Positions 21,495-34,869 of a DNA stretch of 64,000 bases are shown here, piece after piece. The stretch covers positions 1,674,001 to 1,738,000 of the forward strand of contig NC_063016.1 in the NCBI RefSeq assembly GCF_020509005.1, read 5' to 3'. The notes beneath the pieces are model-generated. The model was not told the origin of the DNA. It saw nothing but the letters and a program-made list of their open reading frames with translations, and ran no database searches. How positions within the stretch are numbered: the first letter of the stretch is position 1; each line of letters opens with the position of its first letter. Source of the stretch: Fulvia fulva. Taxonomy: Eukaryota > Ascomycota > Dothideomycetes > Mycosphaerellales > Mycosphaerellaceae. A program made the translations under genes and the position numbers.

Positions 21495-21930
21495 GGGTTT
21501 GTGCAGGAATAAGAGCAACCTATATCAGTACAGGTTACTTGTATCCCTTGCTATCGTAGCAGAAAACATCTGGGAATCAGAAGTCTACCCCGTCTATCCT
21601 ATCAAGGAGCTTAGTTCGATACTAAGTGATAGGTAACCCAGACAAGGACTCTGTGCGGCTTACTCAAAGCCAATACCTTGAAGATACTCTATAGGCAGAA
21701 CTGCATCGAGATACTATCAAGAAGGACTTCAAGTAAGTCATTTGAAGCTCTGCTAGGAGAGACAGACCTGTGTCCTAGCCCCGAGACCTCACACCGCTCC
21801 TTCTTTACTTCACCAAGCAGGCCTTGGTATCCACACCTACGAACTTTCCCATTCTACACCAGAAGCCTCAGCAGGATCTGAGCCACCACCTTGGAACATA
21901 CACACCTTGTTTCATTACATCCAATTTATT

Positions 21931-24900
21931 ATGGATTCATACCAAGAGAAGACAGAGGAGAAGGGAGGCAAAATCCCAATTCTTGGGAGGGACAATTAGA
22001 AGAGATGGTTCAACCTTCAGAGATACAAGATGGAGAGCCAATCAGCATTCTTTGCAATTGATGACCTAATGGAAGTGTCTTCTGACAACATCAAGGGCAA
22101 GACTCTGAAACTCCAAGAAGAGGCTACAACCAAAGAGATCCTCAATACGCCAACATGGACAAGACACAATGCAGTATACAACTTCAGTATCCTTAGTAGG
22201 ATCACAGAAGAAGATGAATTTGAGCTTGAGGGCTCATGTGAATCTGGAAGAGCTGCTGAGAAGTGGGTGTATCTCTGGAACAAGTATAGCCAGGTGCTAC
22301 CAACCCATGCACATGAGCTCACAAAGCAATTTGTGACCTTTGAGATGAGTGAAGAGTTCACCATCAGATCTGCATGGACACACCTGGTTTCTCTTGGAAA
22401 AAGGATTGCTGATGTTGACCCAGAGGGTCAGCATTACAGGAAAGCTGATGTGAGGATGACCCAGCTCTTAAGCTCACTGCCACCTGACTACCATGTAGCC
22501 AGGGATACTATCATAGCTCAGCCAAAGATGGATCATGAAAGGACCTTAAAGATCCTTGAAGCTCAAGAAGCCAGGTTGGATCCCTCTAAGGCTGAGTATG
22601 GCATGGCAGCCACCTGGGTCAAGCCCTCAGGTCTAGCAAGACCACTCTCCTGCCTTCTCTGTGAGAAGGATCATCTAATCAAGGACTGCCCTAGTTTGCC
22701 TAAGGCAAGAAAGGTCCTTAGATCTCATTCCCAACCACCATCTTCCCAGAATACAACACATGTCAAGAAGAAGAGAACTCCACCACCCACTTCAAGGAGG
22801 ACACCAAGAGAGAAGTCCTCTATAGAAGAACTTAAGAAAATGGTGAAGAAACTCAGCTCTGATATGCTGTCACTCCAGAAGAACCAGGCCCAGTCTTATA
22901 CCTCTAAAGCAAAGAAGACTGGAAAAGGTTTCTCCGCCCAAGAGTCACCATACAGCTCATCCCTAGAGACAATGTCTGATGATGATGAGTATGATGAAAT
23001 GGCTCACTCAACTGCAGAAGTCCATGGCAAGTTCCCCTCGTCAGAGTGGTTACTTGACTCCTGTGCTTCATCCTATATGACTGACCAAAGCTGCCTCTTT
23101 AGATCTATGACTCCCTTGACAAGGAAGAAATGGATCAAAGTGGGAGGTGGGTTTTTATTGGCCACTCATATTGGGAATGCAGAGATGAGTGGGAGAGCTG
23201 GCAGAAAAGTTGTTTTGGAAGATGTCCTGCTTGTACCCAAGCTAGGAGTGAACCTGGTTTCATGGAACTAGTTTAGCAAGCAGTTTGGTGTGCAACCTCC
23301 ATCATTTTCTCTTGTTTCCCCCTCTGGTGAGACTGTTGTCCAGACAAAGCTCCTTGGGGGGGTTCCATTCATTGATGAGATTTCTCCTCTCCTACAAGAA
23401 CGGGCACATTACTCATTATGTGCACCACCAATAGAGAATGCCTTTGTGACTGCTCAATCAGAGACCGACCTGAAGCAGTGGGAGCTTTGGCATAGAAGAT
23501 TTGCACACTTTGGGAAGAATTTGCTCCAGAATCTTCACAAGGTAACAGACTTGAAAGAACCCATTCCTATCCCTAAGGATGGCTTTCACCAGTGCAGAGT
23601 ATACTCAATAGCAAAGATGAAGAAGTACAAAGGCAAAGTTACAGAGAGAAGACCTGAAAGACTTGCCCTTGTATCTATTGACATATGTGGCCCACTACCA
23701 ATCTCAAGACTAGGATTCAAATACTGGCTTGAGATTGTTGACAACTTCTCTAGGAAGAAGTGGACCTTTCCTCTTAGGAAAAGAGAAGATGCTCCAGTTG
23801 CTCTCCAGAACTGGAAGATCAAAGCAGAGAGGAAATCATCAGCGCAGCTGAAAGCAGTAAGACTTGACAATGCAAAAGAACTTATTGCATTAGTGAAGCA
23901 GTGGGAGAAGGATTTGGGGATTGGGCTCGAGCCGACTGAGGCATACAACTCTCTACAGAATGGACCAGTTGAGAGGTCAATACAAACCTCAGAGGACTCT
24001 ATAAGGGCAATGCTTGAAGAGGCTAAAATGCCGGTCGAATTTTGGCCTGAAGCACTAGAGGCCCAAACTTATATGAGGAACAAACTGCCAAATGGCCCAG
24101 ATTACGATGGGTTCAAGGTTTCACCAGATGAGGCTTTTGATGGTATCAAACCGACCATCAACCATTTGAAAGTTTGGGGATGCAAAGCTGTTGTCTATAT
24201 AGACACAAGATCCCAACCTCAATGGGCAAGAAGTGACAAGCTAATGAATAGGGGTAAAGAAGCAGTGTTTATTGGGTATGTTGAAAACACAGCTAAAGCC
24301 TGGCTCTTTTGGGAACCAGACATGAGAGCTGTTAAACAACACACACATGCAGACTTCTTTGAGGACCAGCCTGGAGGTGATATGGGTCTCAATGTTCCAA
24401 CATTAAATCTACCAAGCAGTGCACCAGCTAGGAAGCCCTTAGGAAGGCCGAGGAAGAACGTATCCTTAGGACAATCTACCTACCATTCAGGCGTCCATCA
24501 GAGCCCCCCCGAAATAGATCAGCCAATTGAGAGCCCTAAAGTCGCTCAGCCGAGAAAGCTGTTTGTGCAACTTCCCCAGCCTCCGGAGAACGTAGGGGAA
24601 TTTCAGAAAATCGATCAGCCAATTGAGAGAAGCTCCCTAGATCCCCAGGAAATAGACGTTACTAGGTCACAAGTGACGGTCCCTAAATCATCCCTTGGAA
24701 AGAGAAAGGCTGACTATGATGTTGAGGGCTATGACATGAAACAGAAAGCCCCAAAATCCATGGTCCCTAAGCCCGAACTAACCACTGAAGTGGGAGAAGC
24801 AATGGACCTCTCAGAGAACCTTGCTGCTTTTCACCAAGCTTTCTTTGCAGCCATGCAATCAGTGGACAGTTCAATACCATGGGATAGCGAATTCCTGGAA

Positions 24901-26562
24901 GAAGTTGAGGAAATGGCCTTTGCAGCAACTGTAGAAGCCATTGCATACAAGCAAGAGGTCCTAATTCCAAAATCCTACAAGGATGCTGTGAATGACAAGA
25001 AATGGGGACATCTTTGGAAGGAAGCAATCCAAAAGGAACTAGATGCTCTACAGAGTAACAACACCTGGGAAAATTCTGTTCCACCAAAAGGAGCAAATCT
25101 GGTTACATCAAGATGGGTCTTTGATATTAAGAGAAGCATTAGTGGAGCTATTGAAAAGTTCAAGGCTAGACTAGTTGCAAGGGGCTTCTCACAGAAGTTT
25201 GGTGTTGACTTTATGGAGACATTTGCACCTACAGTAAGACAGGACACCCTTAGGGTGTTTATGGCTATTGTGTGTAAGAAGGATCTTCATCTTCACCAAG
25301 TGGATGTGAACAATGCATTCACAGAAAGCACCCTCCATGAAGACATCTTCATGTTACCACCACCAGGAGTTGAGCTTCCACCAAACATGGTGTTCAAAAT
25401 CCTCAAAAGCTTGTATGGACTTAAGCAAGCAGCTAGAGATTGGAATCAACTCTGTGTGTCAAAGCTCAGAGAGATTGGATTCACATAGTTAGAAGTGGAC
25501 CCATGCCTACTTATCCATAAGAAGAGGGAGATCATAATCCTTATATATGTGGATGACATTCCAATTGCTACACCAAAGTTGACAGATGTTCTCTGGTTCA
25601 AAAGAGAACTTGGCAAGATCTTCAAGATCAAAGATCTAGGTGAACCTGAAAAGATCCTTGGCATGAGAGTCACAAGGGACAGGAAGAGAGGAATCCTGAA
25701 ACTTGACCAAGGACACTTTGTTAGGGACAGCCTAGCCAAGATAGGAATGAACCATGAGAAGGCAGCACCTACACACTCACCCATGAACAGCTATGAGGCC
25801 CTCAAACCTTCAAGCCACATGGATGAGAGGTGTGACAAGGCAGAGTACCAGAGTATTAATGGTACTTGGATGTGGCCAGCAACAATCACAAGGCCAGACA
25901 TTGCTTTTGCCCTAGGAAGGATGAGCTCATTTGTGAGTGACCTATCCACCTACCACATGAAGGCTTTGAAGAAGATCAGTAGGTACCTAAGATCATACCC
26001 TGATCTAGGACTTCAGTTCTCAAAGTCTGGAAAAGGACACCTTATTGGATACTGTGATTCTGATTATGCAATGGACAAAGCAGACAGAGTCTCAATCCTT
26101 GGGTATGTCTTCTTCCTCTGTGGGGCACCAGTTTCTTGGATGAGCAAGAAGCAAAAGTCTGTAGCAACATCCACAATGGAGGCTGAATACATGGCTATGA
26201 ATGCATGTGCGAAGCAGTCCCAATTCCTAGCTTCACTGCTAAGGGAAATGGATTGTCCAGAGTTAGTGGGAGACTGTTCCCATCAACCAAGAATCACTGG
26301 AAACCAGGAGACTGTATCAAATTTGAGACCAGTCCAATTAAGAGGTGACAATCAAGCTGCCCTCACCCTAGTGAAAGATGCACATGTTCATGACAAGTCG
26401 AAGCACATTGACATTGCCTATAACGCTGTTAGGAAACTTTGGTGGAGGAGGCTTATTGCTGTTGAGTACACCCCAACCTCTGAGATAGTTGCAGACGGGT
26501 TTACAAAACCAAAGACTGGTCCACACTTCCAGAGGTTTGCAAGCCAGCTGAACCTGTCATAA
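21931..26562 (+). pseudogene. Copia-1 gag-pol, single frame broken by three TAG codons
   Basis: From ATG 21931 to TAA 26560-26562 one frame of 1,544 codons is open except for TAG at 21997, 23269 and 25486. Each is explained by one RIP-type change (TGG or CAG to TAG). Contents: gag; CCHC-like knuckle CLLCEKDHLIKDC, one residue shorter than usual; protease WLLDSCASSYMTDQ (Cys where Gly is normal); integrase zinc region with HQCRVYSIAK, where Tyr replaces the expected Cys; DDE core (DICGPLP, RLDNAKE, NGPVERS); RT with YVDDIPIA (25546-25557 for YVDD); RNase H with DSDYAMD and TMEAEYMA. The RT catalytic motif is intact. The three stops, plus the zinc-ligand change, should inactivate it. Confidence 0.92.
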
Positions 26563-26627
26563 AAAGGTCCAAGTACTATTGACAGGAAGTGAGCAGACTG
26601 TAACCTCCCATACGAGATGAGTGGGAG

Positions 26628-26862
26628 TGTTAAGATGTAGCATCTCAAAGGGAGTCAACAATCAGGAAGTGATCTAGTAGCCTGAGGCATCCACGATGAC
26701 TCAGCTTGTAGGGAGATACCTTCTCTCCCCTTTAGCTTAGATAGACATCCAACACAATCAACATATTGGTTCCTGATATATTGCTACATGCTCGTGCTAT
26801 TAGTCAGTTGAAGATTGATCTCGTACTCTACTCCGCTACTATCTACCCGTACCTATTCAACA
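26628..26862 (+). repeat. Copia-1 3' LTR
   Basis: 235 bp, TGTTAAGATGTAGCATCTCA...ATTCAACA, preceded by the purine tract GATGAGTGGGAG and followed by TAGGT. Confidence 0.93.
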
Positions 26863-26867
26863 TAGGT

Positions 26868-27723
26868 TATATTTTTACGTATAGGAGAAGTCGATATATT
26901 TAGAGTTAGTACTATTATTAAGGAAAGTAAATGTGTATTACCTATTAGCTATCCCTAGTATTATAAGGTATAAGCCGATAATAGGGTTATGTTCTATCTC
27001 TACTATTCTAAGAATATATAATAATAGCTTAAGCCCTTCTAGCGGCTCTACTAGTAGTAGTTCCTTATATCGTATCTTCTCCTCTTTATATCTACTACTT
27101 ATTACGCTCAAATAGCAGACTAGGCATTTTCCGCCGGTAGTATAACGGTAGTACCGCTAGCGTTAGTACTAGGACGTACTAGTATCTCGTATTTAAAGAG
27201 TTCGTAAGTACGCTACTATAGACGGTAACCGGGCTTACGAAATTTCTTATAGAGGTTCTTACGTATATAACGAGTATTCTTAGCTTTGTCTATAGTCTCG
27301 CCGAGATTACTCTTAAAAGGTTTAGGACGGGTAGACTAGGCCTTACGGGTTAGCTTATTAGAGCCTAAGCCCGAGCCTAGGCCTACTAGCTTATCGTCCT
27401 TATTCTTATTATCCTTCTTATCGTTCTTTAGCTTCTCAGAGCGCGGGTATAGGGCGTCGAGGATCTTAAAGTCTTCGTCTACTTAATAGAGGTTGTCGAT
27501 TATCTTAGTTATTAATAAGGGTCGGAAGTTAAGATACTTATTAAGGTAGGGATAGTTAGCTTACGTTATAGATTATCTATTACATCTTTACCCTTAAGGC
27601 CTAGGATATTAGCATTCTAGCGCTACTTAGGGAAGAAGGTCTAGAAGCTATCCTATTATCTATCTTAAGATTATTTAGGCGGTTACGAGCCCTACCGACT
27701 AGGTTACGGTCTCTATATCGCTT
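26868..27723 (-). mobile_element. Gypsy-4 fragment: end of gag and zinc-knuckle region, RIP-mutated
   Basis: This continues Gypsy-4 beyond Copia-1. On the minus strand, remnants of a knuckle-like segment (near 27115-27140) and basic gag sequence can be read through stops. At 27723 the gag frame breaks at Gypsy-3. Joining to 35054 restores one reading frame (...IKELAKRYRDRN...). Confidence 0.7.
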
Positions 27724-27907
27724 TATAAGGGCGCGCGTACTATAGAGTCTAATTGAGATAGTTGTTGTTCTACGAAGCTACGAAAGAGGAGCGCGAGGCG
27801 CGGCGGGCTTATAAGGAAGTACTAAGCCGCGCTAACCTAATACGGAAGGTCCGCGGTTTAGCCGGGCCGACGCTTCGGTAGTGAAGTGGCGCGGGTCGCC
27901 CGTAATA
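27724..27907 (-). repeat. Gypsy-3 3' LTR (element orientation)
   Basis: 184 bp, matching the Gypsy-2 LTR in reverse complement. The purine tract is adjacent at 27908-27920. Confidence 0.88.
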
Positions 27908-27999
27908 GTACCCCCCCTCCTAAAACACGCCTTAGTCCTCTAAGCGTTATCTATCTTATAAGGCCACTTGCCTATACTACTCTATAGTCTCGCGAAAGC

Positions 28000-30900
28000 C
28001 TAATCATCCTCTAGAGCCTATGCCTTATCTAGTAACACCTCTGTCTCTAAATCTACCTTTAGTTCATCCTTTAGCCTATCCGCGACCGGCTTCCTTCGAG
28101 AAATATATTGCCTAGTTAGCTAGCTTGCCCTAGACCTAAGTCTGTCTTCGGCTAGTACTCGCGTATAATCCTTATAGCTAAGGTTAGGTATTATTGTAGG
28201 CTCTATAGGTCTTACTAGAGCATCTGTATAACTGCTAGTACTGTCGTAGAGCTAAGGGCGATAGATAAGACCGGTGACCCTAGTTACGACGGTAGGCTTC
28301 CCCGTAATCTAGCTAGTATAGCGGTACGTAGTGAACATATACGGAGTAGATTCTATTAAAGGCATAGTTTAAGGCAACTTATTCGTAACGGTGTCGTTCT
28401 ACTAAGTGACCCTAATCGTGTTGAGCCTAAGCACCTTAGTAGCTAGTAGAGACTAGTCGGATAGAGCTACGAAACCTATAGGCGTAGACAACTCCGGCCG
28501 GTTATAGTGAAAGTCTATAATAGCGGCGGCTACGTGTTTAAACATGTCCTTAGCCGGTTACTAGGTCTCACTATCCTCCTTATTCTAATATCCTAGCCAT
28601 TTCACCTTATACTAAGTGTCTACCTTACGCTTCTGTCCCTTCTTCACCTTGCCTACTCGCTTACGAGTGTATATGTCTAGAATCTTCTCTACTTCGTATA
28701 TCGGGGAAGTAGGTGTAGCTACTACGTCGGCGATCGTATTAGCTTCGGTCGTATCGGGCTCGATAACTACCGGCGGCGGCGGTACGAGGTACTAGTCTTC
28801 GAGTAGAGGCAAGTTTAGGTCGTCGGCTTTTTGTAGAAGGGAGGTATAGAAGTAGTTGTCGAGCCCTACTATCGTATCTAACAAGTCTAGCTTGTACGAG
28901 AGTCTAGTAGGCATCACCTTAGTGATTCTATAGGGACTAGCGTATCGTCTATCGAGCTTCTTAGACGGCCGTATCGTACGGATGTTCTTTGTGCTAAGGT
29001 ACACTATATCGCCTACTTTATAATCTAGTAGGATGCTTCGATAGCGATTCGCGGCCTTAGCTTATAGCGCTTACGACATTCTTATATTCTCTTATAGATT
29101 CTTATATAGGCTATATAGTCGCTTAATAAACGTCTCGGCAGATTTGCTATCTAATCGCTATAGTATCGTTATCTATCGGTCTTTGCCTACCTATACGTCG
29201 ATACGCTCCGTGAATTCTAGATTATAGCTAAGCGTAGTATAGAGAGGAGATACGCCGGTAGTCTCTAAGATATAGTTATTAATTACGAATTGCGCTAGAT
29301 AAAGCCAGTCTGCCTAATCACTTTGTGCCTCGTTAACGAACATACGTAGGTACTATTCTATAGCCTAGTTCGTACGCTTAGACTGTCCGTTAGTCTTAGG
29401 GTAGTAGGAAGAACTTAGCTTACGATTAATACGTAACATCTTATAGAGCTTCTTCTAGAAAGTCGCGATCTACTACCGCCCTCTATCCGAGGTGATAGTA
29501 TTAGGTAGGCCTCGACGGCAAAAGACGTGTTTAAGGAAAAGTCTTGCCGCGTTCTATGCTATTATAGCTCCGATAGGAATCAACTCGACTTCTTTAGTCA
29601 GTCGGTCCGTAACGGTTATAATGTTGTTATAAGTCATGCCGTTAACGGTGCTATCTAGAAGTTCGACGACGAAGTCGACTACGATATGTCTCTAAGGTCG
29701 GTCCGGAACAGAAAGTAGGTACAATAATCCTAGTGGCTAGGTGTATAGAGATTTCGATATACGGTAGGTACGGTAATTCGCGGTATATCTACGTACGGAT
29801 CTTACTAGCCTAGGCCAGTAGAATTCACGTACTACGAGTTCGTATATACGTACCCGCCCTAGATGTCCTACTACTAGAGTATCGTGGTTCATCTTGATCA
29901 ATCGAGTCTATAGAGCTTAGTTATTTAGTACCTATAGGCTCTAACCTTCGTACTAATTACGGATATATAACATGTCGCTATCTACCTTACAATACGTAGG
30001 GTGTATCTTCGCCTTCTATAACAAAGGAGGGATAGTACTACTATCCTTCTATAGTAGCTTAATAGCTACTTTGAGCTCGCTATCTAAAGCGTAAGCGGTC
30101 GTTATACGGTATTCGAGTTCGGCTTTAATCTAGACTTTATACGTAGGCTATACTAACTACGGTACTAGCTTAGGTTCTAGAATGAACTCTACGGCTTTAG
30201 GGTTCAGTAGAGTCGTGTCTTCCTCCTCGGGCGTATCTTCGACGGTAGCTTATATAGAGTCGATCTTAAGGAATCGCTCCGGCGGAAGCAATGTCTAATA
30301 CTAGTGCTAATTTCTCGGATCGTCCACCCCCTACGGAAGGCCCTAGCTACGTCTCGTTAGGCTATCTAGCTTAGTTCCTTATACCCCGGGGCGATATATA
30401 ATCTAGAAGTTGAATTGTAATAGGAACTCTACCTACCGTGCTTACCGACGATTTAGCTACTTCGTCGTTATAAAGTATTCTAAGTTCTTATAGTCCGTGA
30501 ATACCTTGACTAGCTCGCTACTATTATCTACTTTATAGGCTAGCTCCGGTCGCTATTCCTCGAAGGCCTTAATAATTACGAGGAGCTCCTTGTCGTAAAT
30601 CTCGTAATTGTACTCCTACGGACTAAGCTTCTTCGAATAGAAGGCCACCGGGTACAAAACGCCTTCGTCATTATACTATAATAACACTCCTACGTTCATA
30701 AAGTCTAAGGAATCCGTCTCTACTACGGTCTGTCTACCCGGAACGTAATACGCGAGTATACCCGCTTTACTAAACGTAGCTTTCAATACGTCGAAGGCGC
30801 GCTAATAATCTACTATCTAGTCGATTCTCCGATTCTTATGATTGCTAGGTCCTTCGCTTCTTATCAGATTGGTCAAAGGTGCGGCTAGTCGTAAGAAGGC

Positions 30901-33900
30901 CTTAATAAAGCGGCGGTAGAAGTTAGCGAAGCCTAGGAAGGCCTATATATCTTTTAGGTTTATTAGTGCTTCCTATGTCTATATATATTCGAGCTTCTCT
31001 AGATCTATCTTAATTCCGTTAGGCGTGATAATTAGTCCTAGGTACTTGACTTGCTACTAATAGAATTCGTACTTATCGATGTCTACCGTCAGCCCTACGT
31101 CTCTAAGCTTAATAAGGACTTTACGTATATACTCGATATGTTCTTCTAGTATATCGCTAAAGATTAGTACGTTATCTAGGTATACGGAGACGAAGTCATC
31201 TAAATGTTCCTATAACACCTTATTAATATAAGACTAGAACGAGGCTAGGCCGTTATATAGTCCGAAGGGCAATACGAGGCATTCGTATATACCGTACCGT
31301 GTCGTAAACGCCGTCAACTATTTATGCCCCTCTATAATACGTAACTTATTAAAGGCTGCTATAATGTCTAGCTTCGTGAAGTACTTCTTGCCGTATATAC
31401 GGTTGAGCGTCTCCTATATTAGGGGAATCGGATATCTGTTCTTGATCGTAATAGCGTTAAGGCCGCGGTAGTCGATATATACTCGTAGCCCTCTACCTAG
31501 TTTCCTTATAACTAGGACCGGCGTAGGCGATTGACTTGTCTTTTAGCCTACTTTACGTATTTTGCCTTCTTCGGATTGCTCTAGTATCTACTTCTTCACA
31601 GCTTCATTTTCCTTCTTAGCTAAGCCGTAGGGTTTGCGATATAGTGGCTCCTAGGGCCCGTCCGGTTTGATATAAATCTCGTAATCTATCCCGGGTCGAT
31701 AAGGTAGGAGTCCCTTATAATCTTTCGCCGAGAAGGCGTCCGCGATGTTATGATATATCTATAGGAGCTTCTCCTTCGGATTGTGGTTAAATTGCTTGTT
31801 TAGGAACTGATCTAGGTCATTAGCTACTATAGTACTTAGCTTCAGGTCGCCGCCCTCGTCCTTACGTCCCGTAGGTAAGATATATAAGTACTTAGCTCTA
31901 GGCCGGTACGCGTATATCTCCTATACGCGTTAAGAAACGCCCTAGTAGTCTACCTCTTCTTCGTCGCCTATACTAAACGATAAGACATTCAACTCCGCCC
32001 CTCCTACTATAAACCTACCGGAGGTTCTAGTAAAGGGCTCTAGTCCGTATTATACTTATGCCTACCTTCTAAGGTAGTTTAGGGACTATACTATTGTCGA
32101 TGTCCGGTTAGGTAGACAATGACCAAAGCAGTAGTCGGATCTAAAAGCTACCTTACCTATAGCCTAGAAGATGTCGGGGTTATGCTAGCTTAACTATAGT
32201 AGTCTAAGGACGATGTCGTACTCGAGGTCGGTTACGTAGTATATCATTTACTCGTAATGACTACCGATAACTACGTCGATTAAGGCTACGTAGGTAATAC
32301 GCCGTATACTTACCTTTCTATCTCCTAGCGTAAGCCTCTTGCTTTTTACTAGCTCGAAGAGGGGTATTATATGTTTGCGTATAAATTTCTAGTTAAGAAA
32401 GAGAGATGTGCTCGTAGAATCTAATAGGCCTCGAGCCTTTTTATGTTATATTATTACTAGTAGTACTATATAAGGATGTATATCTAGTTGTTATCCTTTT
32501 AGTACGTAAGCTAACAATCTTAGCTCGCCCTTACTATAGTCCGCCTCTTACATTCTATGTCTCTTAATCTTATGCTCTTTCTGACCTAGGAAGTTCGGTT
32601 AACCGCTATCTACTACGCTTAGGTAGCGGTTGTGCTATTTCCCTATTACTATAGGTCTGTAGTAAGGGAGCTAAGGTTCGGGTTAGCGTTCGCGTTATTT
32701 CGTAGTCGCGGTAGGCGATAGTCGCTATCGTAACCGTATATCGGGCACTCGGGGTTAGTCAATATATACGAGCCTATACGGTAGCGGTAGTACTTACCTT
32801 GCTTCTTAAGTTCTTCGCGCTACTTACGGTTAAGCTATAGTAGATTCTATAATTAAACAGGCAGATCTTCCTTCTTCTTAGTACCGGCGTATTACGGAGG
32901 ACGCTAGACTACGGTACCTACTACGCCTATAGCGGTACTAGTAGCTACTAAGCTATTCTAGTTATTCTAGCCGCCGTTACCGTTACTACGAGGACGCTCC
33001 TTCTACGGGTATAGGCGGTCTGTTTCGTAGAAGCTCTCGTCTAGGGTAGTGTACTCTTCGATAACGTCCTATATATTATATAGTCGACGGTCGACTTTAC
33101 GGTCACCGAAGGTCTTAATAAAGTACTTACGGTTTAGTCGGTTACGGAATAGTATAAGCTCGGTCTTATCGCTCTATTCTATCTAGGTACGTAGCTTCGA
33201 ATACCGAGCGTAGAAGGCTACGAAGGTCTCGCCCTGCTCTTACTTATAGGTAGCGATGTTAACTATAGCCTTAGTTCCTTCGTTACGGGTACTATACTAG
33301 CGTGTTATCTAATCTAATAGTTCTTCGCCCGTCTTGAACTTATTAAAGGACTGTTGCCCTAGTATAGGGATCCTCGGCTTAATACTTCGCTAGGGATCTC
33401 CTTAGGTCTATCCGTATATAAAGCGTAGACTATCTGCTTCTATACGGAAAGTGGCTATAGTCAACTTTAGGAGTACGCTACTATACTAGCTATCGAAATT
33501 CGGATCGTTATCGTTCTTAAAGTATCTAGGATCTAGCACGCCTTTCCTAATCTCTATACCGCGAGTCAGGGTACGGTCGATAGTAAATAGGCGTTTAGAG
33601 AGGTCCGTAAGTAGTGTCTATATACGACTAGAACGTAGTCTCGAGTCGCGGTTATCTAGGCGTAGGCGATTATCGCGGCGGTTGTTACGTCTTCCGCTAT
33701 TGCTATTATTATCGTCATCTCTACTACTACTACCCCCGTCTCTACTAGTAGCTTTACGGTACTTACGTATTAGCTACTCGAGTAAAGTCTTACGTAGGCG
33801 GGAACGAGAGGGTCGGCGACTAGATCGGCCTCGATTGCCTCCTTCGTTCTATATAGTGCCTATAGCTTCGAGTCGAGCCTTTAAGTTATCGATCTCCTTC

Positions 33901-34560
33901 TATAGGGCCAGGTTTTTTGCTTTAGCGTCCTGCTTCTTTGCCTCGGCATCCTATACCTTCTTCTTCTCTTTCTCGTAGATCTTACTGAACTACTTATACA
34001 AGTTATTAGCTTCCTTATACTTCTTCTCTACCTCTTATAACTTGGCTAGGTCGTAATCCTTCTTGCTCTTAAGGTCCGCGGCCATTCTCTACGTTATAGC
34101 CTCTTCGCTTTATAGCATCTTATAGATGCGGTCGTACTCGGTATATAGCGTAGTGTACTAGTCGTTCTAGACGGTATTAGCTCGCTCTATTATATCGAGT
34201 TGCTAGCCTTTAGTAATTATAGTATTAACTACCTATAGCACTAAATCGTAGGTAGTCTTTAGGTATTAGGAAGCGAGGTTCGCGAGTTTGTCTAGATCGA
34301 CATTCTAGTATTCGGATACGAGGATATACTCTGCCTCGTCGAGTAATAGATACACCTCGTCTAGTTCGTCGGGGTCGTTAGGGTTCTCTTCGAGCTTGAA
34401 CTCGAACAGTTCTATAAAGTTAATCTCGCTAGCTACTACTCGGTCGATAGCCTTCTAGTATACTTCGTCAATCTCTTACTATAACGCGATACCGGTATTG
34501 ACTATAACACGCCGGTTATCGTCCTATATCTAACTCTAAGGAAAAGAGGAGAGGTCGGGG
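28000..34560 (-). pseudogene. Gypsy-3 gag and pol, RIP-disrupted
   Basis: On the minus strand the order matches Gypsy-2: coiled-coil gag (about 34500-33850, with the basic stretch near 33800), zinc-knuckle remnant near 32800, protease near 32400-32150, RT about 31600-30800, RNase H about 30730-30430, integrase about 30000-29200, and a chromodomain near 28700-28565 (IYEVEKILDIYTRKRVGKV, then YKVKWLGY). The RT motif is again Tyr-Leu-Asp-Asn (31171-31182). Many TAG codons interrupt it. A short intact stretch (28792-29004) is only the integrase C-terminal part. Confidence 0.8.
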
Positions 34561-34869
34561 AAAAGAGAGGTGCGTTACTACTTACCTTTACCCTTCTAAT
34601 TAGGCTTCTAGGGTAGCGGTATACCGCTATCTATCTATAAGGTTATGTTATCTAGGTTGTTCGGGGGAGGCGTAACGATGCCTATATCCTAACTGTTTAC
34701 TAACGCGCGACTACCTACTAATAATGTCGCCGCGTTACGCTCTCTAGGCATCTACGCGCAATACGCCTTACCGTGTTCTAGGGTGTCGCGCTCTCGCGAT
34801 TCGAGTTCTGTCCTATTATTACGCGTCCCTTACCTAAATCCGTAATCTAGGTAGGGTAGTAGAATAAAC

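Larger units (their letters stand above)
21248..26862 (+). mobile_element. Copia-1: full-length Ty1/Copia element, lightly RIP-mutated
   Basis: This 5,615-bp element has 235-bp LTRs (21248-21482 and 26628-26862), a perfect TAGGT TSD (21243-21247, 26863-26867), a half-tRNA primer-binding site, a purine tract (26616-26627) and one gag-pol frame. Its composition is CpA/TpG-rich, unlike the surrounding Gypsy DNA. The LTRs differ at a dozen or more positions. All but one that I can see are transitions of the CpA/TpG kind, so LTR divergence cannot be used as a clock. Confidence 0.95.

Noticed and set aside
21997..25488. Programmed readthrough or recoded TAG in Copia-1
   Set aside because: Three TAG codons at positions expected to be Trp or Gln, all RIP-type, with further RIP-type substitutions in conserved residues, point to damage rather than recoding.
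33682..33978. 98-codon Leu/Ser-rich plus-strand frame
   Set aside because: It lies antisense to the Gypsy-3 gag coiled coil and arises because RIP left few stops in that frame.
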